This document shows positions 34,854 to 44,220 of a stretch of 64,000 bases of DNA, piece after piece. Origin of the DNA: Bacteroidota bacterium (GTDB lineage Bacteria; Bacteroidota; Bacteroidia; J057; JADKCL01). A model generated the notes under the pieces. The model searched no databases. It saw only the letters and a list, made by a program, of their open reading frames with translations, and had not been told where the DNA came from. The position numbers and the translations under genes were made by a program. The stretch's first letter is position 1, and each line of letters starts with the position of its first letter. The stretch spans positions 1-64,000 of the forward strand of contig JADKCL010000005.1 in NCBI GenBank assembly GCA_016718825.1, written 5' to 3'.

Positions 34854-35930
34854 GTGAAAAGGATATTCTTGCCCTGCTGCTCGTCCTTCTTTGCGGATGT
34901 CATTTGTCGGGCGCAAAGCATTCAGGATTTGGAGATTTTGCAATCGCGACAGCGCAATTCAATTGGCTTCAAAGGGTCATGGGTCTTGAATCAAGGGGTT
35001 CGATTTGCGCAAGAATTTTGTGCGGAAGTATTTGGTGCTTGCGAAGGAATTAGTCCCGGTTTGCCCGGCTATTCAAATTTTATCACCTCTGCGACGGGCG
35101 ATACCGTGCTGATTTGGAACGAAACCACGGTATTGGACCCTTATTGCCACGTGCTCGACCTGCACAATGCTCCGGATGTGATTTATTTAGGCAAATTCCA
35201 GCCCAATGGGCCTTACTTCCTGGCCGGGACAATGGATATATGTATGCGACGAAGGATGCGCATCTGATCGGGGTTTACGATCTATCGCTCTTGGATCCGC
35301 AGAATGCCATCTTGGAAGCCGATATGGAAATGGGTTCGGTAAGCCTCGACGAAATTAACTTTATACATGTTGCTGCATTTCAAGACATTTGCCTACGTAG
35401 GCGGGAATGGAAATCCGATTTATGTGCTGATTATTGCGGACCCTATTCGTCCTCGGGTGTTGTCTGCGCTCAAGGTTCAGCTCAGCTATGGGTTGACTGT
35501 GTATGGTGGACATCTTTACAACAAGGGCAATGCGAGCATTGACATCATGTCCTTGAGTGACCCGGCGCACCCGCTTCCTGTGGCGCGCATCGATGACATT
35601 CATGCACGCGACATGGAGGCCTTTTGTGGAGCGGCCTAGTATTTCGATTTGGGACGCCTTCTTGTGCTCGTGCGGAAAATCAACGTCTTGGCGATTGCGG
35701 ATCTTTGGTTGTTTGGGGTTTTTGGTGGCGCTTCCCTGGGCCGGATTTTTTGCTTACAATGTCTGTATTCTATGAGTGCCTTGGAGCTGATTGTGGTTTC
35801 GAAACAGAATTTAGTGGGAGGATTGGCATTGATTGTGCAAGCGATTGGTTGTGCGTTGGAACCCTTCTTGCGGAGTAAAGGTTTTATCTGCAGGGTAGGA
35901 AATTGTCTGCTTTTAGTCGCTGAAGGTTGA
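34854..35930 (+). pseudogene. LVIVD-type repeat lipoprotein, broken by several frameshifts
   Basis: Pieces in three frames join into one protein. A GTG at 34854 begins a lipoprotein signal that, after one indel, reads ALLLVLLCGCHLSG. Then come VLDPYCHVLDLHNAPDVIYLG, DNGYMYATKDAHLIGVYDLS, NPIYVLIIADPIRPRVLSAL and NASIDIMSLSDPAHPLPVARI. These blocks have the spacing and 'V.D.sdP..P' motif of LVIVD-type beta-propeller repeats in Bacteroidota surface lipoproteins. At least four frame changes are needed (near 34,868, 35,230, 35,375 and 35,640), so either the gene is dead or this part of the sequence is poor. Function of the intact form is unknown; it would be anchored to a membrane and exported. 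Confidence 0.6.
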
Positions 35931-36015
35931 GCTTCTGGGATTTTTGTCTTGATCGCATCAATTTTTCTTCCCTTGTGGCACCAACCAAAAGCCTTGGATC
36001 AACATGCATGACAGA

Positions 36016-36570
36016 ATGAAAACGAAGGTCATATTTTGGATGCTTTTGAGCATTTTAGGTAGTGCATCCGCACAAAGCACACTCTCAAACATGCCAATTA
36101 CCTGTCTTTCAGGAAATTGCAAAGAGGGAAAGTCTAAATTGAGAATTTCTGCCAGAGGACCGGACCTATGAGGGTCTCGTCACGCAAGGTGTCTTGCAAG
36201 GCGAATGTAACATCTACGACAAGGCTGGATTGCTGATTTACACGGGCACGTTGAAAGACTTTCTCCCAGAAGGTGCGGGGAAGTCCTATGCCCAGAATGA
36301 CCAAAAGGTCGTTATTAGTTGGAACCTTTGCAATGGACGTCTCCTCGAGGAGATATCTACACCAATGGTGAAATTCTTGCCGGAAGTTCCTTGGGCTGAT
36401 CAATGGTTGGCAGTCTGCCTATTATCGCGGCAAGCCATGCTTTCTTCTGGAATTGGCTTGGCTGGGGAAGGTGTTGTGGCGGTGGAAGGTGGGGGGGGTT
36501 TGTCAGGCCTACATGTCAAGGGCGTACGTGATGGTTTGAGCGGGTGGGTAGAAAACAATTTGTGCACAGG
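36016..36570 (+). pseudogene. MORN-repeat-like secreted protein, frameshifted
   Basis: The ATG at 36016 (or 36004) gives a clear signal peptide (MKTKVIFWMLLSILG...ASAQ) followed by STLSNMPITCLSGNCKEGKSKL, and the frame stops at about 36169. The continuation is in another frame: TYEGLVTQGVLQGECNIYDKAG, LIYTGTLKDFLPEGAGKSY and, after one more shift, DIYTNGEILAGSSL. These are MORN-type repeats (G.y.G....G..hG.G). At least two indels separate the pieces. The 3' end is unclear because the reading frames after about 36,400 lose resemblance. It is the second broken gene in the island, in the same orientation as the LVIVD remnant. Confidence 0.5.
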
Positions 36571-37703
36571 TTGACCTTTCTGAAGGCGGGTACGAGGTGG
36601 CTCAGCGGGTGGCATCACGCGGGCCGGGAAAGTTGTGGCGATGGAGGGTCAAATAGCTCTGAAATTGAAAAAGTCTGATTTGCGATCGTTTCAGGCGTTC
36701 ATTTTGAGGGTTGCTTCGTTTGACTGCCCGCACAGAGGCCCCATTCACACAGTTCAAATCGGGCTATTTTGAGCAAGCCTCCGGCAATTCTGCCCCGATT
36801 GAACAAGATCAAAAGGCGGGGATGTCCGAAGATATGATCATGCGCTGGAATGTTCGCCTTGGAGCGGCTCATCAAAATCGATCACAACCGCTAGTCATCA
36901 GGGCCAAAGAATTTTTGAACCAAATCAATGAGCGCCCCAAAAGCATCACGACAACATGTACAATCTGCGGCGGCAGGAGATCGAAAATGAAGTTTCAATT
37001 GTCGGAAGTGTGTGAACTATCAAAGAGTACAAGGGAATCGTTTAGACAAATTGTGGATCAAGTTTTTGCACTTCGGAAAGCAGCAACGGTTACGTTTCGC
37101 GTTGAGGAGATACAAGCTCGCGGTGGTGGCAGTGTTGGTCGCCGGAGGATCCAATCGTTTGGTAATTGATGACAACCTATTCAAATGAATAAACACGGTT
37201 ATGTTTGTTTTGCTGGCTCGTTTGGTCTTGTGTGAACGGGAGTACAGTCACCAAAACTCTTGGCACTTGGGTCATTTGGAGGCAGCCGACACCGCTAAGT
37301 TTGGTGACAACCACCGAAAATTACCTCATTACGGTCTCCGGCAAATGCGGGAGATCGAAGTGACGAAAAGAAAAGGGGATTTGGCGAATCCGGGAGAAAT
37401 GACAGATGCCAAGGGCTTTGGCGTCGGGGTGTCGGTGTCGTGGCTTGCGCCGTTTGAAACCGGGGGCGGAGGACCCCCGGGGGGGGGGTCTCGCTGGGTG
37501 GGGGGCAGCGGGCATCCCGGATCGTTGTTGGGTTGGGTCTTAATGGAGAAGTATTCAATTCTTGGGCTAGACTGGCATGCATTGCAGGAAATGGGGCAGG
37601 AAGCCTTTAGAAATGCGGTCTGGTCAATCTGGACGCAAGCGTTGTTCCGATAAGTCACCGTCCTTTTTTGTTGAAACAAATGTAGTTAAGGATTCAATTT
37701 GCT
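36571..37703. other. No supportable gene; fragmentary open frames and a G-run
   Basis: Two medium open frames (36711-37169, 152 codons; 37201-37653, 150 codons) have no recognisable motifs, and their codon use is poor. The second spans the run CCCCC then ten G near 37,476-37,490, a likely trouble spot for sequencing. The first contains RWNVRLGAAHQNRSQPL and a CTICGG motif but no family I know. They may be remains of further frameshifted genes. Confidence 0.35.
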
Positions 37704-38498
37704 ATGATGAAACGAAATAGTCTTATTCTTCTACTCGTGTGTATTCCGGCGCAGCAAGCAGGTGGGTCAGACTCCCTTTGATATCTACGTGACAACGGGG
37801 CCCGCCATTATTCACAACAAGTCCTACAAGCAGTTCTACAAGAGCTTCAATGAATTCAACGGCCCCCTAATGAAAAATCCTCTTAGTGGTTTTGGCATGA
37901 GCAATGCCCGACTTGGGGCGTTGCTGGCGGACAATGAAGCCTGACCTTAACGAAGGGACTGGATTTGACCTCGGTTTGGCACGCGAATCATGGCAAGGAC
38001 AACAATCTATGATGTCCCAGGACGCGCGTATTTGACATCCGGCGGAATGTGGGTATGAGCGGGCCTTGGACCCAAAAGCGAAACAATGGCACTAACCTTT
38101 GGAAGCGGTTTGATGTGGGGCCATACCATTCTGCGCAGCTATTTCGGTACTGGCATGGCAAACGGTTTGGAATGGGATTTCGGCGGGATCTTTCTACCTT
38201 TCTGTACACCAAGTTTGTCTACCGTTTGAATCATTTCAAGTTGTTGGCTCGCTTGGGGTACAGCGTTGATATCTTTGCAGCATCCTCCTATCTCGAAGAT
38301 ACCAATTTCCCGCGCTATGGGACGGGCATCAGTATCAGACAGACTGCCGGTGTGGTGGGTTGGTATCGCTCAGACAACCAACAATATTCAGACTATGATG
38401 GTGGATGGGTCAGACCCGCCAACCTAAGCTTGCAATTCGGTATTTCCATTCCCATCGCAATTCTGAATGATCATGAACAAGTATCAATTTCTCGCTGA
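37704..38498 (+). pseudogene. Outer-membrane beta-barrel protein, copy A, multiply frameshifted
   Basis: The ATG at 37704 starts a signal peptide (MMKRNSLILLLVCIPAQQ) whose frame ends after about 21 codons. The next frame continues TPFDIYVTTGPAIIHNKSYKQ and NEFNGPLMKNPLSGFGM, and a later frame gives NHFKLLARLGYSVDIFAASS, GISIRQTAGVV and WVRPANLSLQFGISIPIAI. The last is a typical C-terminal barrel strand. The pieces match, in order, the minus-strand copy at 39513-40399 (KSFSNYIDNFNK, RPLSGF, FDVGGSVFGGG, LALQFGLSF). The protein would sit in the outer membrane. At least three indels are needed, so it is dead or badly sequenced. Confidence 0.6.
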
Positions 38499-38951
38499 TG
38501 GTCATCATGGCTGTTGGGTTGCAGCAAGGAAAAGTCATCTACCGTGAATTGGGCGGCGAATGGGAGATTACCAAAGCTGAAATCACCTATTCAATAACTG
38601 GAATGTAGATTCGGTTGCCGTTTTTGAGGATGTTGGAACGATCACCTTGTTTGAGGACAATGTTTCAGACCCATCCAACGACTACAGCCGGTGCATTTTT
38701 CAATCCACCTCTGGTTACGTCCCGTGGGGAATGTCATCTCAGATTCACCTATCGATACAGTCGCCCGAGTGCTATTGGGCTTCAGACCGCTATGACCGTG
38801 AGCGGATTACTTTTTGGAACAGCACCGGTATATTCAGTAGTACGCCGTGGCTAACGATCAGAATGCCCGCGGCGCAGAGGCAGTGGATTCATCGACGGCG
38901 TACGAAGTCCTCTACGTGAAGCTGAAAGATGCGTATCCGAACAAATGGTGA
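38473..38951 (+). pseudogene. Small lipoprotein, copy A, frameshifted
   Basis: Begins MNKYQF at 38473 and, after an indel, LMVIMAVGCSKEKSS, a lipoprotein signal (lipobox AVGC). The following blocks are in three frames: GEWEITKAEITY, NVDSVAVFEDVGTITLFEDN, ASDRYDRERITFWNSTG and STAYEVLYVKLKDAYPNKW with the stop at 38949-38951. The same series appears on the minus strand at 39045-39507 (LDSTQVFENCGTIVM, DGYDRDRITFMNPG, ISRKEILYV). The protein would be a 130-150 residue lipocalin-like lipoprotein. It overlaps the end of the barrel gene by a few codons, as an operon partner would. Confidence 0.55.
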
Positions 38952-39044
38952 GCGGGGTTGTAACTGTTTTGAACAGTGCTGACATTTCCTAGGAATGGAA
39001 CAGCTGCCAGAGATAACCCAAGCTGCGCCAACAGGGCATTTTCA

Positions 39045-39507
39045 TCAGCCCTTGACCTTGGAAACATAGAGGATTTCCTTCCTGCTAATATTGCCGGCTG
39101 CGTCAACATCGAGGTACATCCATTGTTCATGTTTGCCTCTTTCAACGCGCGTGTATGTGATATCACCCGGATTCATGAATGTGATCCGGTCTCGATCGTA
39201 GCCATCGGCTTGCCATAACTCGATCACCCGCGCAACGTTGAAGGCTATCGGGTTCAGTTGGATAGGAGCAATTCCGGCGTGAAGTCACCTGAGAATGGAT
39301 TCCCCTTGGCAACATCCTCACCGGCATCCATTACGATGGTCCCACAATTTTCAAAAACTTGCGTGCTGTCCAAGATTTGGTTGGTATAGTGGCTGTTTCC
39401 ACTTTGTCGTTTTCCATGTTCGCTCCTTCGCTTCGAATCACAACTCGGCGGAGACTGGAGCCTGCGTTGTGGGGGATCATGGTCGTGGTGATGAGGAGAT
39501 TTTTCAC
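39045..39507 (-). pseudogene. Small lipoprotein, copy B, frameshifted
   Basis: On the minus strand a GTG at 39507, six bases after the barrel stop, opens with KNLLITTTM. Recognisable blocks in different frames follow: ILDSTQVFENCGTIVMDAGED, then IELWQADGYDRDRITFMNPGD and MYLDVDAAGNISRKEILYVSK to the stop at 39045. It mirrors copy A at 38473-38951, and the two face each other tail to tail. The frame with the middle block stays open to 39254 because it is fused to the wrong frame of the barrel gene. At least two indels are needed to read it through. Confidence 0.5.
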
Positions 39508-39512
39508 AGCGC

Positions 39513-40399
39513 TTATTCTGGAATGTAAAAGGATAGGCCAAATTGGAGAGCAAGCCCATCGAACCGGTTACGAACCCATGGACCACCATATGAAGAACCG
39601 CCTCCGAAAACGGAGCCACCAACGTCAAAATCCTTTTCCGGATAAAGCGGGATTCCCCTTTGTTTGGGATATTCATTGTCGCCGTCCCAAAGCGCATTTT
39701 TCTTCGAGAAGTCGAAATTGTAGGACAATTTGGCAAATGTGCAGAAGTGGTCGCCAAGCTTGTAGAAATCGCACCCAAAAAGCTTCCAATATTGTACCCC
39801 GAAAAGATGCCGTTCCACCTCAGCTCCCGTCCGTGGCTTTCAGTCCCGTCTTGATACACAAAATAACAGTCCAAAATGGTCCTACCCATTTGCAGTCCCG
39901 TGGAAAACAGCATCCCTGACCTTTCATTGAGCCTAAACCCGATGGCTGATTCTATGCCGGCGTAGTGCCTTGCCAAGTCATACACACGGTTCTGCCCGTT
40001 GCTGTACCTTGCGGTGGTCTTTGCAAACGAATTGTTAGCGAAAATGGAAACCTCCTTGATTGCTTCGCCCTTATTATCATCATCCATAATTGTCGAAATG
40101 CCAAGGCCCCAGCTATATGAAAATCCAGGTTTGAAGCCACTCAGCGGCCTTTTCAGCTCCGCGGCTTTCATCTTATTGAAGTTGTCAATGTAATTGGAGA
40201 ATGATTTGTCATGCTGGGTTGCAAACCCTGCCGCTCCATACCCAAAAAAGGCCTGTCCCTGAAGGGAATGCCAAATGAGAATGCCCATGCTTAAGACGAG
40301 TAGCTTCCTCGGGCCAAGTCGTTGATGCCACCTAATTGCCGGCTTGACCTCGACTGAAAATAGCTTGGAATATGAAATCCGTAGGTTTTTGATCGACAT
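39513..40399 (-). pseudogene. Outer-membrane beta-barrel protein, copy B, one frameshift
   Basis: From the ATG at 40399 the protein reads MSIKNLRISYSKLF, then a signal-like segment (LLVLSMGILIWHSLQGQ), FFGYGAAGFATQHDKSFSNY, LKRPLSGFKPGFSYSWGLGIS, and barrel strands such as FRLNERSGMLFSTGLQMG and ELRWNGIFSGYNIGSFLG. Then the frame changes at CCCAAAAA (39774-39781). Adding one base there continues CDFYKLGDHFCTFAKLSYNFD to RFDGLALQFGLSFYIPE and a stop at 39513, the expected end of a barrel. Only one homopolymer indel separates it from an intact gene of about 295 codons, so this copy may be functional in the living cell. It pairs with the lipoprotein gene just downstream. Confidence 0.62.
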
Positions 40400-40970
40400 A
40401 AATGATTGATCTCGGCTTAAATATAGGAAAATTTTGCAATCCAATCTTCCCGACATAGCCTGCTTTGGGCAAATGTGTGATTGGAACGAATCGAAAATTG
40501 GCAAAATTTCAGGTAACGGTATTGAGTAACGCCAATGGACATTGTTTCCTTTTGTTGCGGCTTTGCGGCCTAAAAGATTTCATTGAAAACAGCAGATTGA
40601 CCAATACAACTGCCATCTCTTTCCTTGGTGGCACGATAGCGATTTGCGAGAGGCTGTCTTTCCAATTCTTTTCTTAGCCCGAAAATGGTCACGGCTTCGA
40701 CATTCTGGGAATGGAGAAATTGTAGGCAGGAGCTCTACGGGTTCTCTTTGGATAATCGCGGTCAATTTTTCGTTTACCCCAGCCATGGGTATCGATGAAA
40801 GCCGCATCGGAGAAATACCATCCATCCTGCGTTGGACTTTCCGGGAAATACAGCCAGCCTCGTCGGATTATTTGTCTTCAGGCTCCTCCACTCCACAGAT
40901 TTTGGTAACTTCACCGCCTTGTTAAGCGGAATCCGCAAGGGATCAACAGCACGATCAAAGTAAAGGAGTT
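40400..40970. other. Gap before the ACP gene, no gene seen
   Basis: An open frame on the plus strand (40644-40925, 93 codons) and one on the minus strand (40580-40825) overlap here. Neither has a recognisable motif. The end of the plus frame (SSDYLSSGSSTPQILVTSPPC) is low-complexity. The stretch marks the right edge of the degraded island; normal gene spacing and GC resume at 40,971. Confidence 0.35.
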
Positions 40971-41207
40971 ATGAGCAACGAAGAAGTTTTGGCCAAATTG
41001 CAGGTCGTATTCAGGCGGGTTTTGGGTGATGCAAGCATCGTCCTCACCGAAGGTACAACCGCCAAGGACGTCGCCGGTTGGGATTCGCTTTCCCATGTGA
41101 TGCTGGTCGTAGAGATTGAGGATACTTTCAAGAAGCGCTTCAAGTCCCGCGAGATCCAAAACTGGCAATGTGTCGGTGACATGGTCACGTCCTTGCAAAA
41201 CGGCTAG
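40971..41207 (+). CDS. Acyl carrier protein
   Basis: A 78-residue acyl carrier protein. Ser39 in the motif GWDSLSHVMLVVEIED is the expected phosphopantetheine attachment site, and the GTTAKDVAGWDSL context is typical of ACPs that work with FkbH-like and MBOAT proteins. It would carry an activated acyl group (glyceryl, acetyl or similar) in the cytosol and pass it to a membrane acyltransferase. The MBOAT gene starts 17 bases after its stop, so they are co-transcribed. It is distinct from fatty-acid-synthesis AcpP, whose motif is DSLD. Confidence 0.93.
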   Translation: MSNEEVLAKLQVVFRRVLGDASIVLTEGTTAKDVAGWDSLSHVMLVVEIEDTFKKRFKSREIQNWQCVGDMVTSLQNG

Positions 41208-41223
41208 GCCATCCTAAGGGGCC

Positions 41224-42657
41224 ATGGTCTTCACCTCTTTCATTTATTATCTCTTTTTCCCGACTGTATTCGGGTTGTACTGGTTTGTATTCCAGCGCAA
41301 CTTCAAGGCGCAAAATGTGCTCTTGCTCGTTGCGAGCTACTTTTTCTACGGATGGTGGGACTGGCGTTTCCTTTCCTTGGTTGCCTTCAGCACGGTACTC
41401 GATTACACCATGGGGCGGCTCATCGGTGCGCAGGAGGATGACCGGAAACGCAGGTGGCTGCTTTGGATCAGCCTCGGCATCAACTTGGCCTTCCTCGGAT
41501 TTTTCAAGTATTACAACTTTTTCGTCACCTCCTGGGTGGATGCCTGGGCCTCGGTAGGCATCCACATGCCCGACGCGACGCTCAATATCATTTTGCCCTT
41601 GGGAATCAGCTTCTACACGTTTCAGAGCATGAGCTATTCATTGGACGTGTACAAGGGGCGTATGCAGCCGCTCAAGGACTTTTTGAGCTTTGCCACCTTT
41701 GTCAGCTTTTTCCCGCAGTTGGTTGCCGGGCCGATCGAAAGGGCTGTTCATTTCTTGCCGCAGGTGACGCAACCACGCAAGTTTGACTATCAACGCGCAG
41801 TGGATGGCATTCGGTTGATGCTTTGGGGGATGTTCAAAAAGGTGGTGATCGCTGACAATTTAGCGGTGATGGTCGACGAAATCTACCGTCAAAACGAATC
41901 CCTTGGAAGCATCACCTTGGTCTTGGGCGCTATTTACTTCACGGTGCAGGTCTATTGTGACTTCTCCGGCTACAGTGACATCGCCATCGGTTCGGCTAAA
42001 CTCCTCGGCTTCGAATTGATGAGCAATTTCCGTTTCCCACTCTTTGCAAGAACCATCCCCGAGTTTTGGTCACGGTGGCATATCTCGCTCACGACTTGGT
42101 TGAATGACTACCTTTTTACCCCGGTTTCGCTTTCCCTTCGCAACCTCCGGAAAAACGGCATCGCCTTGGCGATACTTTTCACCTTTCTCGTCTCGGGTTT
42201 TTGGCATGGGGCCAAATGGACTTTTGTGGTCTGGGGCCTGATCAATGGCCTTTTTTTCATCCCTTATGTGATCAAAGGAAAATTGTTGCAACGCGGAGAG
42301 GTGGTCGCCAAGGGGAAATGGTTGCCGACCATCCGGGAAGCAGTACAGATTTTGCTGGTTTTCAGCCTGTGGACCTTGACACTGGTGTTTTTTAGGGCAG
42401 ACAACATGGCGGTGGCCTTGGGATACTTTAAAAATGCGGGCTCCCACTGGGGAGGCCCTGTGATGTTTAAAACCGGCGTCATCTACGTGGTGATCCTGCT
42501 TTTTCTGGACTGGTTCAACCGGGAGGATGAGCGAAATCCAAAAGTGCTGCGCATGGGGCCGCGACCCGTGCGCATGGTCGTCGAACTCGTGATGGCAATC
42601 GTCATTTTCTTCAATATGCTGAGCGGTTACAAGGAATTTGTCTATTTCGATTTTTAG
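41224..42657 (+). CDS. MBOAT-family O-acyltransferase (AlgI-like)
   Basis: A 477-residue polytopic membrane protein of the MBOAT family. Characteristic blocks are LLVASYFFYGWWDWRFL (35-50), FFKYYNFF, LPLGISFYTFQSMSYSLDVYKG, AGPIERA, and FWSRWHISLTTWLNDYLFTP with His286. The catalytic His328 lies in SGFWHGAKW. AlgI, DltB and PatA relatives transfer an acyl group across the membrane to polysaccharides or other acceptors. Here the acyl donor is probably supplied by the ACP encoded 17 bases upstream, and the next gene (four bases downstream) supplies an SGNH-like extracytoplasmic partner. The acceptor is unknown. Intact and well conserved. Confidence 0.94.
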   Translation: MVFTSFIYYLFFPTVFGLYWFVFQRNFKAQNVLLLVASYFFYGWWDWRFLSLVAFSTVLDYTMGRLIGAQEDDRKRRWLLWISLGINLAFLGFFKYYNFFVTSWVDAWASVGIHMPDATLNIILPLGISFYTFQSMSYSLDVYKGRMQPLKDFLSFATFVSFFPQLVAGPIERAVHFLPQVTQPRKFDYQRAVDGIRLMLWGMFKKVVIADNLAVMVDEIYRQNESLGSITLVLGAIYFTVQVYCDFSGYSDIAIGSAKLLGFELMSNFRFPLFARTIPEFWSRWHISLTTWLNDYLFTPVSLSLRNLRKNGIALAILFTFLVSGFWHGAKWTFVVWGLINGLFFIPYVIKGKLLQRGEVVAKGKWLPTIREAVQILLVFSLWTLTLVFFRADNMAVALGYFKNAGSHWGGPVMFKTGVIYVVILLFLDWFNREDERNPKVLRMGPRPVRMVVELVMAIVIFFNMLSGYKEFVYFDF

Positions 42658-42660
42658 CGG

Positions 42661-43653
42661 ATGCGGGAGTTTCTCAAAAAGGTAGGGCTAAGGCTGGCCA
42701 TTTTGGCGGGGATCTGGGTGATATTCACTCAGCTGATTCCCGAGCGCGTCTATCTCGGGCCAGAGTATTCGCGTTGGGAGACGGTTTTTGCGAGTATCGA
42801 GGAGGTCAATGAAACCAAGCATCCCGTGAATTTGGTCATCGGCGATTCCCGTCCGGAAATGGGGCTTGCAAGCAAACGCCTGCGGGCATGGAACTATGCC
42901 TTGGGCGGCACAAGCCCTGTAGAAGGCTATTACATCCTTCAACAGCTGCGAGAGGTGCCCATTGACACGCTCTACTTGTCGTATTCGCCGTATCATTTTC
43001 ATTTTCAGGATTGCTTCCATACCCGCAGTGAATATTTTGGTTTCATTGACCAGCGCTATGTAGGAGAGGTCGAAGCCTACAGCAAGAGTATTGGCGACAC
43101 GGTCTTTCAAATGAACAACTGGGCCTGGATGGATGACCTGGACAGCAATTTTTCAATGCCTTGGATTCAAAGGCAATTGCGCTATTTGCTCCCGATACGC
43201 AGCCTGGACAATTGGAAATGGTACTTCCAAGATCGATCTGCAATGCAGGCAGGGATGTATGCCAACGAATTAAGCTACCTCTTTCCAAGCAAGGTTTGTC
43301 CAAGCAATGCAACGGCCTATGAATATTACTTGGAGCAAAATGCCGGGGGATTTCTGATGAATCCAGTGAATGTATTCTATTTTCAAAAGCTGTTGGCTGA
43401 GGTCGAGCGACGGAACATTCATTTGATTTGGGTCAACATGCCGCTCAACAATGCCACGCTGCAGCCATCCATTGGTTATTATCAACGATTTGAGCAATTG
43501 TTGCAGGCGGAGTTGCCAGCGGGTACTCCCTACATGCCGCTTCAATTCCGCGATAGCTGTGATTTTATAGACTACAGCCACCTTCGGGATGTCGCCGCCG
43601 AGGCTTTTGCGCAGGAAATTGCTTTGCGTTTTGCAAACTCGGTTCCAAAGTAA
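42661..43653 (+). CDS. SGNH-like membrane-anchored protein, MBOAT partner
   Basis: The 330-residue protein has one N-terminal membrane anchor (LRLAILAGIWVIFTQLI) and an extracytoplasmic SGNH-hydrolase-like domain. The block I motif is LVIGDSRPEMGL with Ser62 and the block V motif is DYSHLRD near residue 300. It starts four bases after the MBOAT stop. In alginate-type systems such SGNH proteins (AlgJ/AlgX, PatB) complete transfer of the acyl group to a sugar, so an O-acyl transferase or esterase role is likely here. The active-site Asp-His pair and the GDS are visible, but a full comparison was not possible. An unassigned middle region (residues 130-230) is rich in aromatic residues. Confidence 0.8.
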   Translation: MREFLKKVGLRLAILAGIWVIFTQLIPERVYLGPEYSRWETVFASIEEVNETKHPVNLVIGDSRPEMGLASKRLRAWNYALGGTSPVEGYYILQQLREVPIDTLYLSYSPYHFHFQDCFHTRSEYFGFIDQRYVGEVEAYSKSIGDTVFQMNNWAWMDDLDSNFSMPWIQRQLRYLLPIRSLDNWKWYFQDRSAMQAGMYANELSYLFPSKVCPSNATAYEYYLEQNAGGFLMNPVNVFYFQKLLAEVERRNIHLIWVNMPLNNATLQPSIGYYQRFEQLLQAELPAGTPYMPLQFRDSCDFIDYSHLRDVAAEAFAQEIALRFANSVPK

Positions 43654-44220
43654 CTGGGCTGGTTTCAGGACATTTTTCCGCGTAAGATTTCGACTAAATC
43701 GATTTAAGTGTTGGGTTCCCAGGCGCGAATCAATTTTTTCACAAAGAAATCTTCATGTTGAGCAAACTTGAGCGCTGCGCACCAGGATGTGCGGTCGAAA
43801 TGGCTTCAAAACCTACGATTGATGCGCCTTCCAAGTCTTCTTTGGAATTTTTTTTGAACCTCTCACCTTCCATGGGAGGGCTTCTGACGCATCTTTTTGT
43901 TGGGGCTCCTTAAGAAATTGTCAAATCAACACTAACTAGGTTTGGCAGCTTGGAAATTTTGGGAAAAGGTGCTAAATTTGTTCTCGAAGTAAGTGCAATT
44001 TCCAACTGAAATCAGAAATTTCGAACTTGTTGACAGAAGTTGCACCTGCTTTATGCGTTTTGATGTATTAAATAAGGGGGTAAGATTTTCGGGGGTTTTC
44101 GCAATAAATGATTCCCGGATCCGATGTCCTTTTTGGTCGTTGAAAGGTATTTCATCAGTGCTTCCCTTCTTGAAAGCTGGGGGCCGATGAGTGTTTGTAG
44201 GTGATAGTATTAAAATCGGT
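43654..44220 (+). promoter_or_regulatory. Long upstream region of the repeat-protein gene with a consensus promoter
   Basis: TTG (43950-43952) and TAAATTTG (43973-43980), 20 bases apart, form a very good Bacteroidota promoter. Transcription from it would leave a leader of about 230 bases before the ATG at 44221. I see no gene or obvious terminator in the rest of the gap. The long leader could have regulatory structure, but none is evident by eye. Confidence 0.45.

Noticed and set aside
36711..37169. 152-codon open frame in the degraded island
   Set aside because: No motif, poor codon use and no neighbour support; may be a fragment of a broken gene but cannot be named.
37201..37653. 150-codon open frame with a Gly/Pro-rich middle
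   Set aside because: It reads through C5G10, a likely sequencing trouble spot, and has no family resemblance.
43993..44190. Small open frame in the leader of the giant repeat gene
   Set aside because: GTG start without a ribosome site and no resemblance to leader peptides.
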